From NCBI GenBank assembly GCA_003184365.1, contig NKYR01000200.1, positions 1-48,878 of the forward strand: 48,878 bases of DNA, given 5' to 3'. Positions 35,354-45,280 of the stretch are shown here, one piece after another (position 1 is the stretch's first letter; every line of letters starts with the position of its first letter). Source of the DNA: Evernia prunastri. Its lineage: Eukaryota; Ascomycota; Lecanoromycetes; Lecanorales; Parmeliaceae. Both the position numbers and the translations under genes were made by a program. The notes beneath the pieces are model-generated. The model made no database searches and had not been told where the DNA came from. It saw only the letters and a list, made by a program, of their open reading frames with translations.

Positions 35354-37354
35354 GGGTGCACAAATGCTTGGCATCCCCCACCAAAAATCTATGTACATGG
35401 AATAGCAGCTATATGCTCATTCCAACACGCAATATGATTACATATATGAATATTGCATAGTTTACAGCCATGATAACTCCTTGGGGCTCGCTGTCGCCGT
35501 TTTCTTTTGTCCAAATCTCGTGGTCTGACGGTGTTTTTTGACAATTCCAACAATGGCTTTCTGGGCTGAGTCTTCAATGACTCTACCACCTTTCTCCCAG
35601 CATATACGCATGGAACGCATGTTTTTATGTTGCCCTCCATACGTTCTAGTAGGCCATGATCACGGCTAGCTGCTGGATGTACTCGTACTGACAGAGACTC
35701 CTTGACATTAGGACATCTTCCAGTAAGCCGCTCAGAATGCTCGAACAATTGATATGCAAGTCTCACACGGAATTCTCGCTAACTGTAATGACTTCCAGGA
35801 GTACAACGATGTATCTTATATGCATTGACGATGGCGGTATTCAAGAGAAAATGCCATAGAGGCTTTCAACTTTTGTAATGTACTCGTTGTGTGATGTAAT
35901 AACATCGCAATTGATCAGCATTATCTACCCCATTCATATAATGATTATACATATCAATGAACTCGGGGATAGACAGCTCTTTTCGGGCCTGTTCTCCAAA
36001 CATAGCACGAGAAGTACGTGCATTTGTGACTGTTTTTGCTGGACGACGGCGGAGACGTTTAATGGTTTTCCTACCATTCGAGACAGTGGTCATAAACAAC
36101 ACCACATTTTGGTCTTTTCAGCCAAATTCCAAGACCTTTTCATTCTCTGACAGGCTTTCATAGAGCTTACCCCAGTCTAAAGCTGCATTTCACTTGGTTC
36201 TGAGCTCCGAAAGTCTTGCATCTAGTCCTCGATTGAGTTTTTTATGCTCTCGTTGTGCCTTGATATCTTCTTTGACTTTCAAATCCTCTCGTCTAGTTGT
36301 CGTAATTCGCACAGTTCCAGCTGCTCCAAATCCTTCAATATCAAGCTGTGAGAATAATCTAGCTGACGAGAATAGATTGTCAAGCCATACAATATGAGAA
36401 TGATCCTTGGCAATACCGTCTTGAGTCAACAAGTTTAGAACTACAGCCTGTGTTCTATTGAATTCCAAGTCGTCAGTCCAGAAATCATCGAGATCGTGAG
36501 GTCCTTCGTCCTTTCTCTGGCCCTTGGAATGATACATTCAGTTCAATACATAGCCCTGATTGACTAAAATCCAGATCTTGAAGTCTTCCGAGATAGGTTT
36601 GCTGGGAATATTGACAATCTCTTTGGCACGTTTCATAAATCGTTGGATTGTCTCATCTACAGCTAGATGTGTGTCTGTTTTTCAATACTTTTTGAAGGCC
36701 TGACGGAGCGTGTCATTGAAAGGCTCGAGTTTCTCAAATGTGATCTCTTTCTGACCTGGAGACAGTGGCTTTGATATATGAAAAAACCTGTCTATTTGTT
36801 GTCATCTTTTCAGACTAATGTGCTTAGAAACCTGCTCATGAATAGGTCCTTTCAGAGAATCAATGTTCCAGAAATCAGGAATACTTGATTCCACATGGAG
36901 GCCCATTCAAATATACACTCTCAAATAGGCTCGAAATTCTTTGGCTGTGGTAGGAAATCAAATGCGCGTCTCAGGTTTTTCAGGCCCAGGGTACAGAAAA
37001 GCATACTCATTCGTATGTTGTACAAGGATTTTCAAAGAATCTTCATCAAAGAAGAGGCTAAAAATTGCATAAGGATCGTCTGAAGCAATGGTATTTGGTA
37101 GCTGGCCCTGATCATTCGTGTAGGGCTTGGTGATTTTCAATGGAGTGTATTTAGGTAGTGGCCATGGCTTAGAAGGACTTCCTTTTGGAGTCTTTGTGGA
37201 CTTTGGATCCTTCTTCACATGATCAAGATCATTTGACACCTTATTACGAGGCATGGTATTGTTTTATGGCTATTTGGCTTAGGGTAGGAGCCTCGTGGAC
37301 GCGTTGTTTCGGTGGTTGCGCGGCTCTAGGGTTAAGCCCCTGATTTGTGCACCC
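35354..37354 (-). mobile_element. piggyBac-like DNA transposon copy (2.0 kb)
   Basis: A perfect 12-bp inverted repeat bounds the transposase relic: GGGTGCACAAAT at 35354-35365 and its complement at 37343-37354. Just outside, CGTCTGGC at 35341-35348 is mirrored by GCCAGACG at 37356-37363, so the inverted repeat may extend with a gap. No TTAA target duplication is seen directly at these ends, unlike usual piggyBac elements. The right end lies two bases from the repeated promoter segment that starts at 37357. Confidence 0.6.
35389..37254 (-). pseudogene. piggyBac-type transposase (DDE_Tnp_1_7), one frame with nine stops
   Basis: From MPRNKVSNDLDHVKKDPKST at 37254 down to the stop at 35389 the sequence stays in a single frame of 621 codons, with no indel. 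Family motifs appear in order: HEQVSKHISLKR, THLAVDETIQRFMKRAKE (with the catalytic-type Asp), ISEDFKIWILVNQGYVLN, HSHIVWLDNLFSSARLFSQL (second Asp region), VVLFMTTVSNGRK, ELSIPEFIDMYNHYMNGVDN then ADQ (third Asp region), and KPLWHFLLNTAIVNAYK. A Cys/His tail ends near CKLCNIHICNHIACWNEH, the typical C-terminal zinc finger. Internal stops are TGA with lowest bases at 36958, 36907, 36802, 36682, 36538, 36190, 36118 and 35866, plus one TAG at 35779. Several TGAs sit where homologues have Trp. It is inactive under the standard code. Confidence 0.85.
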
Positions 37355-37356
37355 TG

Positions 37357-37830
37357 CCAGACGTTGTCTCCAATAGCTTTAGACCCCCTGCTTAGGCCGA
37401 TTTAGCGCCATCTTTAATTTTTTAGTGCATTGTGAGTCGGCCCCGCAGGGGGTCTGCACCAAAAACCCCCAGTTTCTTGTATTCTATTCGAGATATGCCA
37501 AGATGTGCCAAGGCTACGGCCAAAATCGATTGATGCTAGTTAGAATACCGAAATTTATGGTAATATTGACCATTGCAGCTAAATACATCATGATATCACA
37601 TCTACCATGATGCCGGGAGTCCTCCACTCAGTGATCTGTATAAATATATCATAGCTGATAAGCGCCAGCTCCAGCATATGTCCAACTTTCCAACAATACC
37701 ACCAACATCCGCTTTCCTACCCAGAGACCACAGTAGCATACTCCCTCCCACGTGCCAGGCTAACCTTATATAGCTAGCTCGATATTCGATGATAGTCTAT
37801 TTACAAATGGTCTGGTATCTGGTAGCACGT
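37357..37830. repeat. Copy 1 of the 474-bp promoter segment of the DUF6589/RecQ unit
   Basis: This segment matches 38170-38643 with at least one difference (CATATGTCC versus CATATATCC). It starts at CCAGACGTTG in both copies and here is cut by the n at 37831. It holds the region just upstream of the DUF6589 gene. The flanks before CCAGACG differ between copies (piggyBac end here, structured repeat there), so 37357 marks a likely unit boundary. Confidence 0.9.
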
Positions 37831-37831
37831 N

Positions 37832-38058
37832 GGAACGTAATAGGTCTGGTGTCAACTGTCCTCGAAGGTTAGTAAGGTATACAACGCGGGATATTGCCGT
37901 AGGGAGTTAGATTTTGTTACTAACGAATTCGCTATATAATTCTACGCGTCGTAGTATATATTTCTAAGTGGTTTTGATGAGAATTGATGGATCTGTGATT
38001 GATTCAAAAATTTGTTGACACGAAGCTCGTTTTGGATAAAAACGGGGTTTCTGGAGCA
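37832..38058. other. AT-rich sequence before structured repeat copy 2
   Basis: This 227-bp AT-rich stretch begins directly after a gap. It has no coding frame of note and is not seen elsewhere in the window. Confidence 0.5.
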
Positions 38059-38169
38059 GGCGTCCTACAACAAAAGTCCGCGAAGCGATCTAGACTTTTT
38101 TGAGCTTAGTTCCAGCGCTAACTTGTTAGCCTTTGGGACTAAGGTAGGACGCCGGCGCGAAGGAGGCAA
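38059..38169. repeat. Copy 2 of the structured repeat (complete)
   Basis: The closing stem is GGCGTCCTAC (38059-38068) with GTAGGACGCC (38144-38153), ten pairs. Inside are hairpin AAAAGTC/GACTTTT (38072-38078 with 38093-38099, its loop holding CGC-GAA-GCG) and hairpin CTTAGTTCC/GGGACTAAG (38105-38113 with 38135-38143, one G-U pair). The second hairpin contains a further stem GCTAAC/GTTAGC (38117-38122 with 38125-38130) that copy 1 lacks. The repeat ends at GGAGGCAA and the promoter segment begins at the next base. Confidence 0.8.
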
Positions 38170-38643
38170 CCAGACGTTGTCTCCAATAGCTTTAGACCCC
38201 CTGCTTAGGCCGATTTAGCGCCATCTTTAATTTTTTAGTGCATTGTGAGTCGGCCCCGCAGGGGGTCTGCACCAAAAACCCCCAGTTTCTTGTATTCTAT
38301 TCGAGATATGCCAAGATGTGCCAAGGCTACGGCCAAAATCGATTGATGCTAGTTAGAATACCGAAATTTATGGTAATATTGACCATTGCAGCTAAATACA
38401 TCATGATATCACATCTACCATGATGCCGGGAGTCCTCCACTCAGTGATCTGTATAAATATATCATAGCTGATAAGCGCCAGCTCCAGCATATATCCAACT
38501 TTCCAACAATACCACCAACATCCGCTTTCCTACCCAGAGACCACAGTAGCATACTCCCTCCCACGTGCCAGGCTAACCTTATATAGCTAGCTCGATATTC
38601 GATGATAGTCTATTTACAAATGGTCTGGTATCTGGTAGCACGT
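38170..38643 (+). repeat. Copy 2 of the 474-bp promoter segment, continuing into the DUF6589 gene
   Basis: This is the same segment as 37357-37830, here unbroken to the gene start at 38675. It is probably the 5' end of the unit and the promoter and leader of its first gene. Confidence 0.85.
38579..38585 (+). promoter_or_regulatory. Possible TATA box of the DUF6589 gene
   Basis: TTATATA stands about 90 bp before the ATG at 38675. A second candidate, TATAAATAT, is at 38452-38460. Position and sequence are the only support. Confidence 0.35.
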
Positions 38644-38674
38644 TCTCTATTCCTCACGCTTCACTACATCAACA

Positions 38675-40193
38675 ATGGACATCCGTCCATCTTCGCCGCT
38701 AAGTAGCCCCCCTCCGCCTTCCTCTCCTCCGACTTCCTCTCCTCCCCCTTACTCCCCCCCAAATTCTCGCCACTCGAGCCTAGAACGCGTTTCATACACA
38801 GGAACAGCCAGAAAGCGACCTCGGTTATCTCATCGTCGTCCCCCGCGCTCAGATCAACAGAAACTCGATCATATACAATTGGTGATCAAGGAGAACGGGT
38901 GGACATTGAGGAATCTGCTTGAGGCATACGAGAAGAATCAGAATGCCACAGAATACCGGACCTCTTGGTCACAATTTAAGAAGTTCGCATACAGGAGGTC
39001 TACATTAGAAAAGTCGGACTGGGAGAGAATGTTTTCTGTATATGGTATTGATTACGTTGTTCATTATTTCCGGAAGGAAATGAAGAGGTTAGGGAAGACA
39101 GGCTCCTTTGGATCGTTCCAGCATGCGGAAGTGTCCGATCATCTCCGTCTTGGGTCTCTAGAGTCTTTGGACTGCCTAGTTCAAGATATGAGCTCCTCTG
39201 CGCCTGATTTAGTGCGGTTTCTGCGCCTGCTAGGGAGGCCTGCCCATAATCAGAATAAAGAGCCCCCTGAGCCTGGGCCTCACCAAATTGCGCTGCTCTC
39301 TATGCTACTCTATTCGATGCAGCGTAAAAAATGCAACAATCTACCAAGATGCATTGGGATGTATCTTGTGAATAGTGGTGTTCAGAAGAGGATTGTTGAC
39401 ATAATGTCTTCAATTGGGCTTTGCGCGTCTTACTCAACGGTCCAAGACGTCCTTAGGGTGGTGACAAATGTGGGTAAGAAGCAAGTCAGTCTACTTGCCA
39501 GGAATCCTTGCGCGAATATGGCTCATGATAACTTCGACTTTCCAGAACACCGATCAGGTGAACGAATAGGCGACAAGAAGAAGTTTCACAGTATCACTAA
39601 TGGTATTATATTCATTGGTCATCATATGGAACAAACCGGCCTCCGACAGAGTACCTGGCATCCTGAACGGTTATTTCAGATCCCGTCGCTTCTGGAACAA
39701 ATACGACTCGGTGAAGAGGACTTTTACAGGGTATGAGATTCATCTCCATATATACTTCGTTGAGAGCTGATGTAGGAAAAGGCTAGGTCTAGATTCTATT
39801 ATCAAGCTATCGAGGCCGGCCTACCTGGGATTCGCCACACCGAGCTTGCGGAGTCCATGCACCCTCTTTTCCCTTGGCCGACTAAAGAGCATCTGCGAAT
39901 TGCACCAGTAAAATACCATCCAATGGCTCCTGTCTTTGAAAATGAGGGCACGAACGATGGAACTTTGGCAATATGTGGCAACTACATAGAGGACCAATGT
40001 CAACTCAAGACTGATGATGAGCGTTGGAGTACATTACTAACTCAATGGCATGGAGATGTGAAAACAATACTTAGACTTCGATCTGTTCAAGCGCTGAGGA
40101 AGAAGACATCACGACAAGCCTACGACACATTGGAATGGATTCATCCTACACTAGGACTGTGGCACCTGAGGTACAACTTACTCAAACTATTCC
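38675..40193 (+). CDS. DUF6589-type protein of a repeated unit, copy with intact 5' end (3' cut by gap)
   Basis: The start MDIRPSSPLSSPPPPSSPPT begins a Ser/Pro tail, then KRPRLSHRRPPRSDQQKLDH (basic). Exon 1 is 38675-39730; intron 39731-39775 (GTATGA...CTGATGTAG) joins EEDFYR to EKARSRFYYQAIEAGLPGIR. Features that point to the fungal DUF6589 family are MAHDNFDFPEHRSGERIGDK then KKFHSITNGIIFIGHH, CQLKTDDERWSTLLTQWHGD, and EWIHPTLGLWHLRYNLLKLF; the partial copies add THWGGSQPSDSSTLQYAADA and WGRTNVNVPTDFAKLEDLLI. DUF6589 proteins are common in repetitive fungal DNA, but their biochemical role is unknown to me. Being multicopy and paired with a helicase suggests a mobile-element protein. The family call is from remembered motif shape, not a search. 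Confidence 0.65.
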
Positions 40194-40194
40194 N

Positions 40195-40841
40195 ATCCCG
40201 TCGCTTCTGGAACAAATACGACTCGGTGAAGAGGACTTTTACAGGGTATGAGATTCATCTCCATATATACTTCGTTGAGAGCTGATGTAGGAAAAGGCTA
40301 GGTCTAGATTCTATTATCAAGCTATCGAGGCCGGCCTACCTGGGATTCGCCACACCGAGCTTGCGGAGTCCATGCACGCTCTTTTCCCTTGGCCGACTAA
40401 AGAGCATCTGCGAATTGCACCAGTAAAATACCATCCAATGGCTCCTGTCTTTGAAAATGAGGGCACGAACGATGGAACTTTGGCAATATGTGGCAACTAC
40501 ATAGAGGACCAATGTCAACTCGAGACTGATGATGAGCGTTGGAGTACATTACTAACTCAATGGCATGGAGATGTGAAAACAATACTTAGACTTCGATCTG
40601 TTCAAGCGCTGAGGAAGAAGACATCACGACAAGCCTACGACATATTGGAATGGATTCATCCTACACTAGGACTGTGGCACCTGAGGTACAACTTACTCAA
40701 ACTATTCCACCGTACTCATTGGGGTGGGAGTCAGCCGTCGGACTCCTCAACCCTTCAATATGCTGCAGACGCCTGGGGACGAACCAATGTGAACGTACCT
40801 ACGGACTTTGCGAAGCTGGAAGACCTTCTAATCCACTCTTA
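40195..40841 (+). pseudogene. DUF6589-type gene, partial copy B (gap-bounded)
   Basis: It begins in the end of exon 1, contains the same intron (40246-40290) and runs in exon 2 to LEDLLIHS. Compared with the first copy it has base changes (CTCGAG for CTCAAG near 40521; GACATATT for GACACATT near 40640). Both ends are assembly breaks, so this is a fragment and not evidence of a broken gene. Confidence 0.7.
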
Positions 40842-40842
40842 N

Positions 40843-41545
40843 CACACCGAGCTTGCGGAGTCCATGCACGCTCTTTTCCCTTGGCCGACTAAAGAGCATC
40901 TGCGAATTGCACCAGTAAAATACCATCCAATGGCTCCTGTCTTTGAAAATGAGGGCACGAACGATGGAACTTTGGCAATATGTGGCAACTACATAGAGGA
41001 CCAATGTCAACTCAAGACTGATGATGAGCGTTGGAGTACATTACTAACTCAATGGCATGGAGATGTGAAAACAATACTTAGACTTCGATCTGTTCAAGCG
41101 CTGAGGAAGAAGACATCACGACAAGCCTACGACACATTGGAATGGATTCATCCTACACTAGGACTGTGGCACCTGAGGTACAACTTACTCAAACTATTCC
41201 ACCGTACTCATTGGGGTGGGAGTCAGCCGTCGGACTCCTCAACCCTTCAATATGCTGCAGACGCCTGGGGACGAACCAATGTGAACGTACCTACGGACTT
41301 TGCGAAGCTGGAAGACCTTCTAATCCACTCTTATCAGGCCCGGATACTAGGACTACTTGTCACCCTTAGCGGTCTTGAGTTTACACGGAGAGAAGACGCG
41401 GAGGAGTGGGTACAGTCACTTGGCAAGGAAGAAGTGGAGCGTAGACTACTGGAAGTGACCGATACATTCAATCCACATGGATTTGATTCTATGGATTCAA
41501 CCCGTGCACAGAATCAGATCTGGAACAATCATCAGTGCTTTATCC
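40843..41545 (+). pseudogene. DUF6589-type gene, partial copy C (gap-bounded)
   Basis: Only exon 2 sequence is present, from HTELAESMHALFPWPTKEHL to RAQNQIWNNHQCFI, in one open frame. It supplies the middle part (QARILGLLVTLSGLEFTRRE) that is missing from the first copies. Confidence 0.7.
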
Positions 41546-41546
41546 N

Positions 41547-43177
41547 CATATGGAACAAACCGGCCTCCGACAGAGTACCTGGCATCCTGAACGGTTATTT
41601 CAGATCCCGTCGCTTCTGGAACAAATACGACTCGGTGAAGAGGACTTTTACAGGGTATGAGATTCATCTCCATATATACTTCGTTGAGAGCTGATGTAGG
41701 AAAAGGCTAGGTCTAGATTCTATTATCAAGCTATCGAGGCCGGCCTACCTGGGATTCGCCACACCGAGCTTGCGGAGTCCATGCACGCTCTTTTCCCTTG
41801 GCCGACTAAAGAGCATCTGCGAATTGCACCAGTAAAATACCATCCAATGGCTCCTGTCTTTGAAAATGAGGGCACGAACGATGGAACTTTGGCAATATGT
41901 GGCAACTACATAGAGGACCAATGTCAACTCAAGACTGATGATGAGCGTTGGAGTACTTACTAACTCAATGGCATGGAGATGTGAAAACAATACTTAGACT
42001 TCGATCTGTTCAAGCGCTGAGGAAGAAGACATCACGACAAGCCTACGACACATTGGAATGGATTCATCCTACACTAGGACTGTGGCACCTGAGGTACAAC
42101 TTACTCAAATTATTCCACCGTACTCATTGGGGTGGGAGTCAGCCGTCGGACTCCTCAACCCTTCAATATGCTGCAGACGCCTGGGGACGAACCAATGTGA
42201 ACGTACCTACGGACTTTGCGAAGCTGGAAGACCTTCTAATCCACTCTTATCAGGCCCGGATACTAGGACTACTTGTCACCCTTAGCGGTCTTGAGTTTAC
42301 ACGGAGAGAAGACGCGGAGGAGTGGGTACAGTCACTTGGCAAGGAAGAAGTGGAGCGTAGACTACTGGAAGTGACTGATACATTCAATCCACATGGATTT
42401 GATTCTATGGATTCAACCCGTGCACAGAATCAGATCTGGAACAATCATCAGTGCTTTATCCGACACATGAATATCTATTTCATGTTGAGATTTTCAATCA
42501 AGTTCGCCGACATTGGAACATTGCCTCATGCCCTTCGCGAAGTTGCTATTCTTACACAGGCCAAAGATAGCAAGTGCGACAATTACGGTCCGGAACTGCT
42601 ACGGGTACTTCATGTTCTGGATCCAAACTCATCTGCCATACGCCTTCGCAAGGGATTCTTAGCCAATATGCTTGTCAATCTGTCTGGGGATCCGGAAAAG
42701 AACTTTGAGGTAGATCGTCTTGTGGAGTTTTTAAATAGATTGGTTTCAATTTCAAAGAGAGATCGAATGAGTTCTACAAAGCCATTAGAGGAACTCTTGG
42801 CTCAGATTGTATTAACAGCCCCGTATCTCTTGGAAAATAAACTCCGACTTGAAAGGACAATTGGAAGGACTCGTAAAGGAAATCACCCGCCTAAGGATGC
42901 ATCCGAGGATATCTGGACGATGGCCATGGACCTTTCACGGAAGGACTTTAAGACTCGAAATCAGCCGGGATTTTCCGCGTTCCCAGCTGTGAATCTAAGA
43001 AAATCCGGCTTCCAATCATTGGGTCAGAATGTCATGAAATACAATCATTCTATATCAAGCGGCTTATCGTTGGATGAAGAAGATCCAAATAGCCTTGGGG
43101 AAGGACAAGAAGAAAATAACAGTACTTCATTTACGGCCGATGAGGAGATGGACCAGCTACTCCAAGATATTTCCTGA
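41547..43177 (+). pseudogene. DUF6589-type gene, partial copy D with 3' end and a one-base deletion
   Basis: It starts in the last part of exon 1, has the intron at 41655-41699 and reaches the stop at 43177 (MDQLLQDIS). Relative to the other copies one A is missing at about 41957 (GTACTTACT for GTACATTACT), which ends the frame at 41963. Downstream the frame is open again from 41948 on and gives the C-terminal ~400 residues: RHMNIYFMLRFSIKFADIGT, the VEFLNRLVSISKRDRMSSTK region and an acidic tail. The deletion may be real decay or a sequence error. Confidence 0.7.
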
Positions 43178-43211
43178 CCAGGGCGTTGAGAGACTCTTAC
43201 TCAAGATGGGA

Positions 43212-43464
43212 TTATTTCCTCCCCCGACCTTGAATACAATTGGGGTCCAATGTCGCTAGCGGCGAACGGAAGGTCGGTATTGGGGCTCCCTGTAATTCCA
43301 ACCGAGACGCTAGCGATAGCTGCGACCCTATATTGCTAGAGGCCGGAGTGGAAGGACTGTTGAAAGAGCTGTCGAAGGAGCTACTGAAGGAACTATTTGG
43401 CGACGGATTTGTCTGGACCGCTATACTTTGCTGACGAAGGTTTACTGTAACTGGAGCAAGACCC
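43212..43464 (-). CDS. RecQ-like helicase, 3'-terminal fragment (copy D)
   Basis: The minus strand here encodes the same Ser/Asn-rich C-terminal tail (TNPSPNSSFSSSFDSSFNSP) as the longer helicase copies. It is cut by the gap at 43465. Confidence 0.65.
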
Positions 43465-43465
43465 N

Positions 43466-43733
43466 TATCTGGACGATGGCCATGGACCTTTCACGGAAGG
43501 ACTTTAAGACTCGAAATCAGCCGGGGTTTTCCGCGTTCCCAGCTGTGAATCTAAGAAAATCCGGCTTCCAATCATTGGGTCAGAATGTCATGAAATACAA
43601 TCATTCTATATCAAGCGGCTTATCGTTGGATGAAGAAGATCCAGATAGCCTTGGGGAAGGACAAGAAGAAAATAACAGTACTTCATTTACGGCCGATGAG
43701 GAGATGGACCAGCTACTCCAAGATATTTCCTGA
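43466..43733 (+). pseudogene. DUF6589-type gene, 3' fragment (copy E)
   Basis: This encodes the last ~88 residues, from IWTMAMDLSRKDFKTRNQPG to the stop. It starts at an assembly break shared with copy G. The matching helicase tail follows at 43768-43859 on the minus strand. Confidence 0.7.
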
Positions 43734-43860
43734 CCAGGGCGTTGAGAGGCTCTTACTCAAGATGGGATCATTTCCTCCCCCGACCTTGAATACAATTGGG
43801 GTCCAATGTCGCTAGCGGCGAACGGAAGGTCGGTATTGGGGCTCCCTGTAATTCCAACCN

Positions 43861-44498
43861 AAGTTGCTATTCTTACACAGGCCAAAGAGAGCAAGTGCGA
43901 CAATTACGGTCCGGAACTGCTACGGGTACTTCATGTTCTGGATCCAAACTCATCTGCCATACGCCTTCGCAAGGGATTCTTAGCCAATATGCTTGTCAAT
44001 CTGTCTGGGGATCCGGAAAAGAACTTTGAGGTAGATCGTCTTGTGGAGTTTTTAAATAGATTGGTTTCAATTTCAAAGAGAGATCGAATGAGTTCTACAA
44101 AGCCATTAGAGGAACTCTTGGCTCAGATTGTATTAACAGCCCCGTATCTCTTGGAAAATAAACTCCGACTTGAAAGGACAATTGGGAGGACTCGTAAAGG
44201 AAATCACCCGCCTAAGGATGCATCCGAGGATATCTGGACGATGGCCATGGACCTTTCACGGAAGGACTTTAAGACTCGAAATCAGCCGGGGTTTTCCGCG
44301 TTCCCAGCTGTGAATCTAAGAAAATCCGGCTTCCAATCATTGGGTCAGAATGTCATGAAATACAATCATTCTATATCAAGCGGCTTATCGTTGGATGAAG
44401 AAGATCCAGATAGCCTTGGGGAAGGACAAGAAGAAAATAACAGTACTTCATTTACGGCCGATGAGGAGATGGACCAGCTACTCCAAGATATTTCCTGA
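43861..44498 (+). pseudogene. DUF6589-type gene, 3' fragment (copy F)
   Basis: One open frame runs from VAILTQAKESKCDNYGPELL to MDQLLQDIS. It differs from copy D by AKES for AKDS and DPDSLGEG for DPNSLGEG. Confidence 0.7.
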
Positions 44499-44532
44499 CC
44501 AGGGCGTTGAGAGACTCTTACTCAAGATGGGA

Positions 44533-44977
44533 TCATTTCCTCCCCCGACCTTGAATACAATTGGGGTCCAATGTCGCTAGCGGCGAACGGAAGGTCGGTA
44601 TTGGGGCTCCCTGTAATTCCAACCGAGACGCTAGCGATAGCTGCGACCCTATATTGCTAGAGGCCGGAGTGGAAGGACTGTTGAAAGAGCTGTCGAAGGA
44701 GCTACTGAAGGAACTATTTGGCGACGGATTTGTCTGGACCGCTATACTTTGCTGACGAAGGTTTACTGTAACTGGAGCAAGACCCCCTATTTCTGCTTTC
44801 TTTCGACGGCTAGGCTTTTCTTTCGATATAAGGTCTCGGCGACCTACTGCAATAAGCCAACTGGTTCTACCCTCGTCATACAGTCGCGCTTCGTTTGATG
44901 TGTCGCTTTCGGCCATGGCTAGGGCATATTCCTTCCCCACTTTGGTGGTTTTCCGTCGTTTCTGTACTTCAAGGGAC
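44533..44977 (-). CDS. RecQ-like helicase, 3'-terminal fragment (copy F)
   Basis: This carries the C-terminal ~148 residues, including GKEYALAMAESDTSNEARLY and the Ser-rich tail. It is cut by the gap at 44978. The stop lies about 35 bp from the DUF6589 stop, as in the other copies. Confidence 0.7.
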
Positions 44978-44978
44978 N

Positions 44979-45246
44979 TATCTGGACGATGGCCATGGAC
45001 CTTTCACGGAAGGACTTTAAGACTCGAAATCAGCCGGGGTTTTCCGCGTTCCCAGCTGTGAATCTAAGAAAATCCGGCTTCCAATCATTGGGTCAGAATG
45101 TCATGAAATACAATCATTCTATATCAAGCGGCTTATCGTTGGATGAAGAAGATCCAGATAGCCTTGGGGAAGGACAAGAAGAAAATAACAGTACTTCATT
45201 TACGGCCGATGAGGAGATGGACCAGCTACTCCAAGATATTTCCTGA
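44979..45246 (+). pseudogene. DUF6589-type gene, 3' fragment (copy G)
   Basis: This has the same last ~88 residues as copy E. It is the copy that lies directly opposite the longest helicase 3' piece, so it shows the convergent arrangement on one uninterrupted stretch. Confidence 0.75.
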
Positions 45247-45280
45247 CCAGGGCGTTGAGAGACTCTTACTCAAGATGGGA

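Noticed and set aside
37320..37335. Telomere repeat (CTAGGGTTAAG; also AAACCCTAA near 127)
   Set aside because: Only single motif-like occurrences are present, with no array, so they do not mark a telomere.
38238..38423. Small frame beginning MHCESAPQGV, present twice (also at 37425)
   Set aside because: It lies in the duplicated promoter/leader segment. Identity of the copies explains why it appears twice; no family is recognised.
38675..45246. True tandem array of DUF6589 genes
   Set aside because: Each unit boundary coincides with a single n, and pieces restart inside the previous one, so overlapping contigs explain it better.
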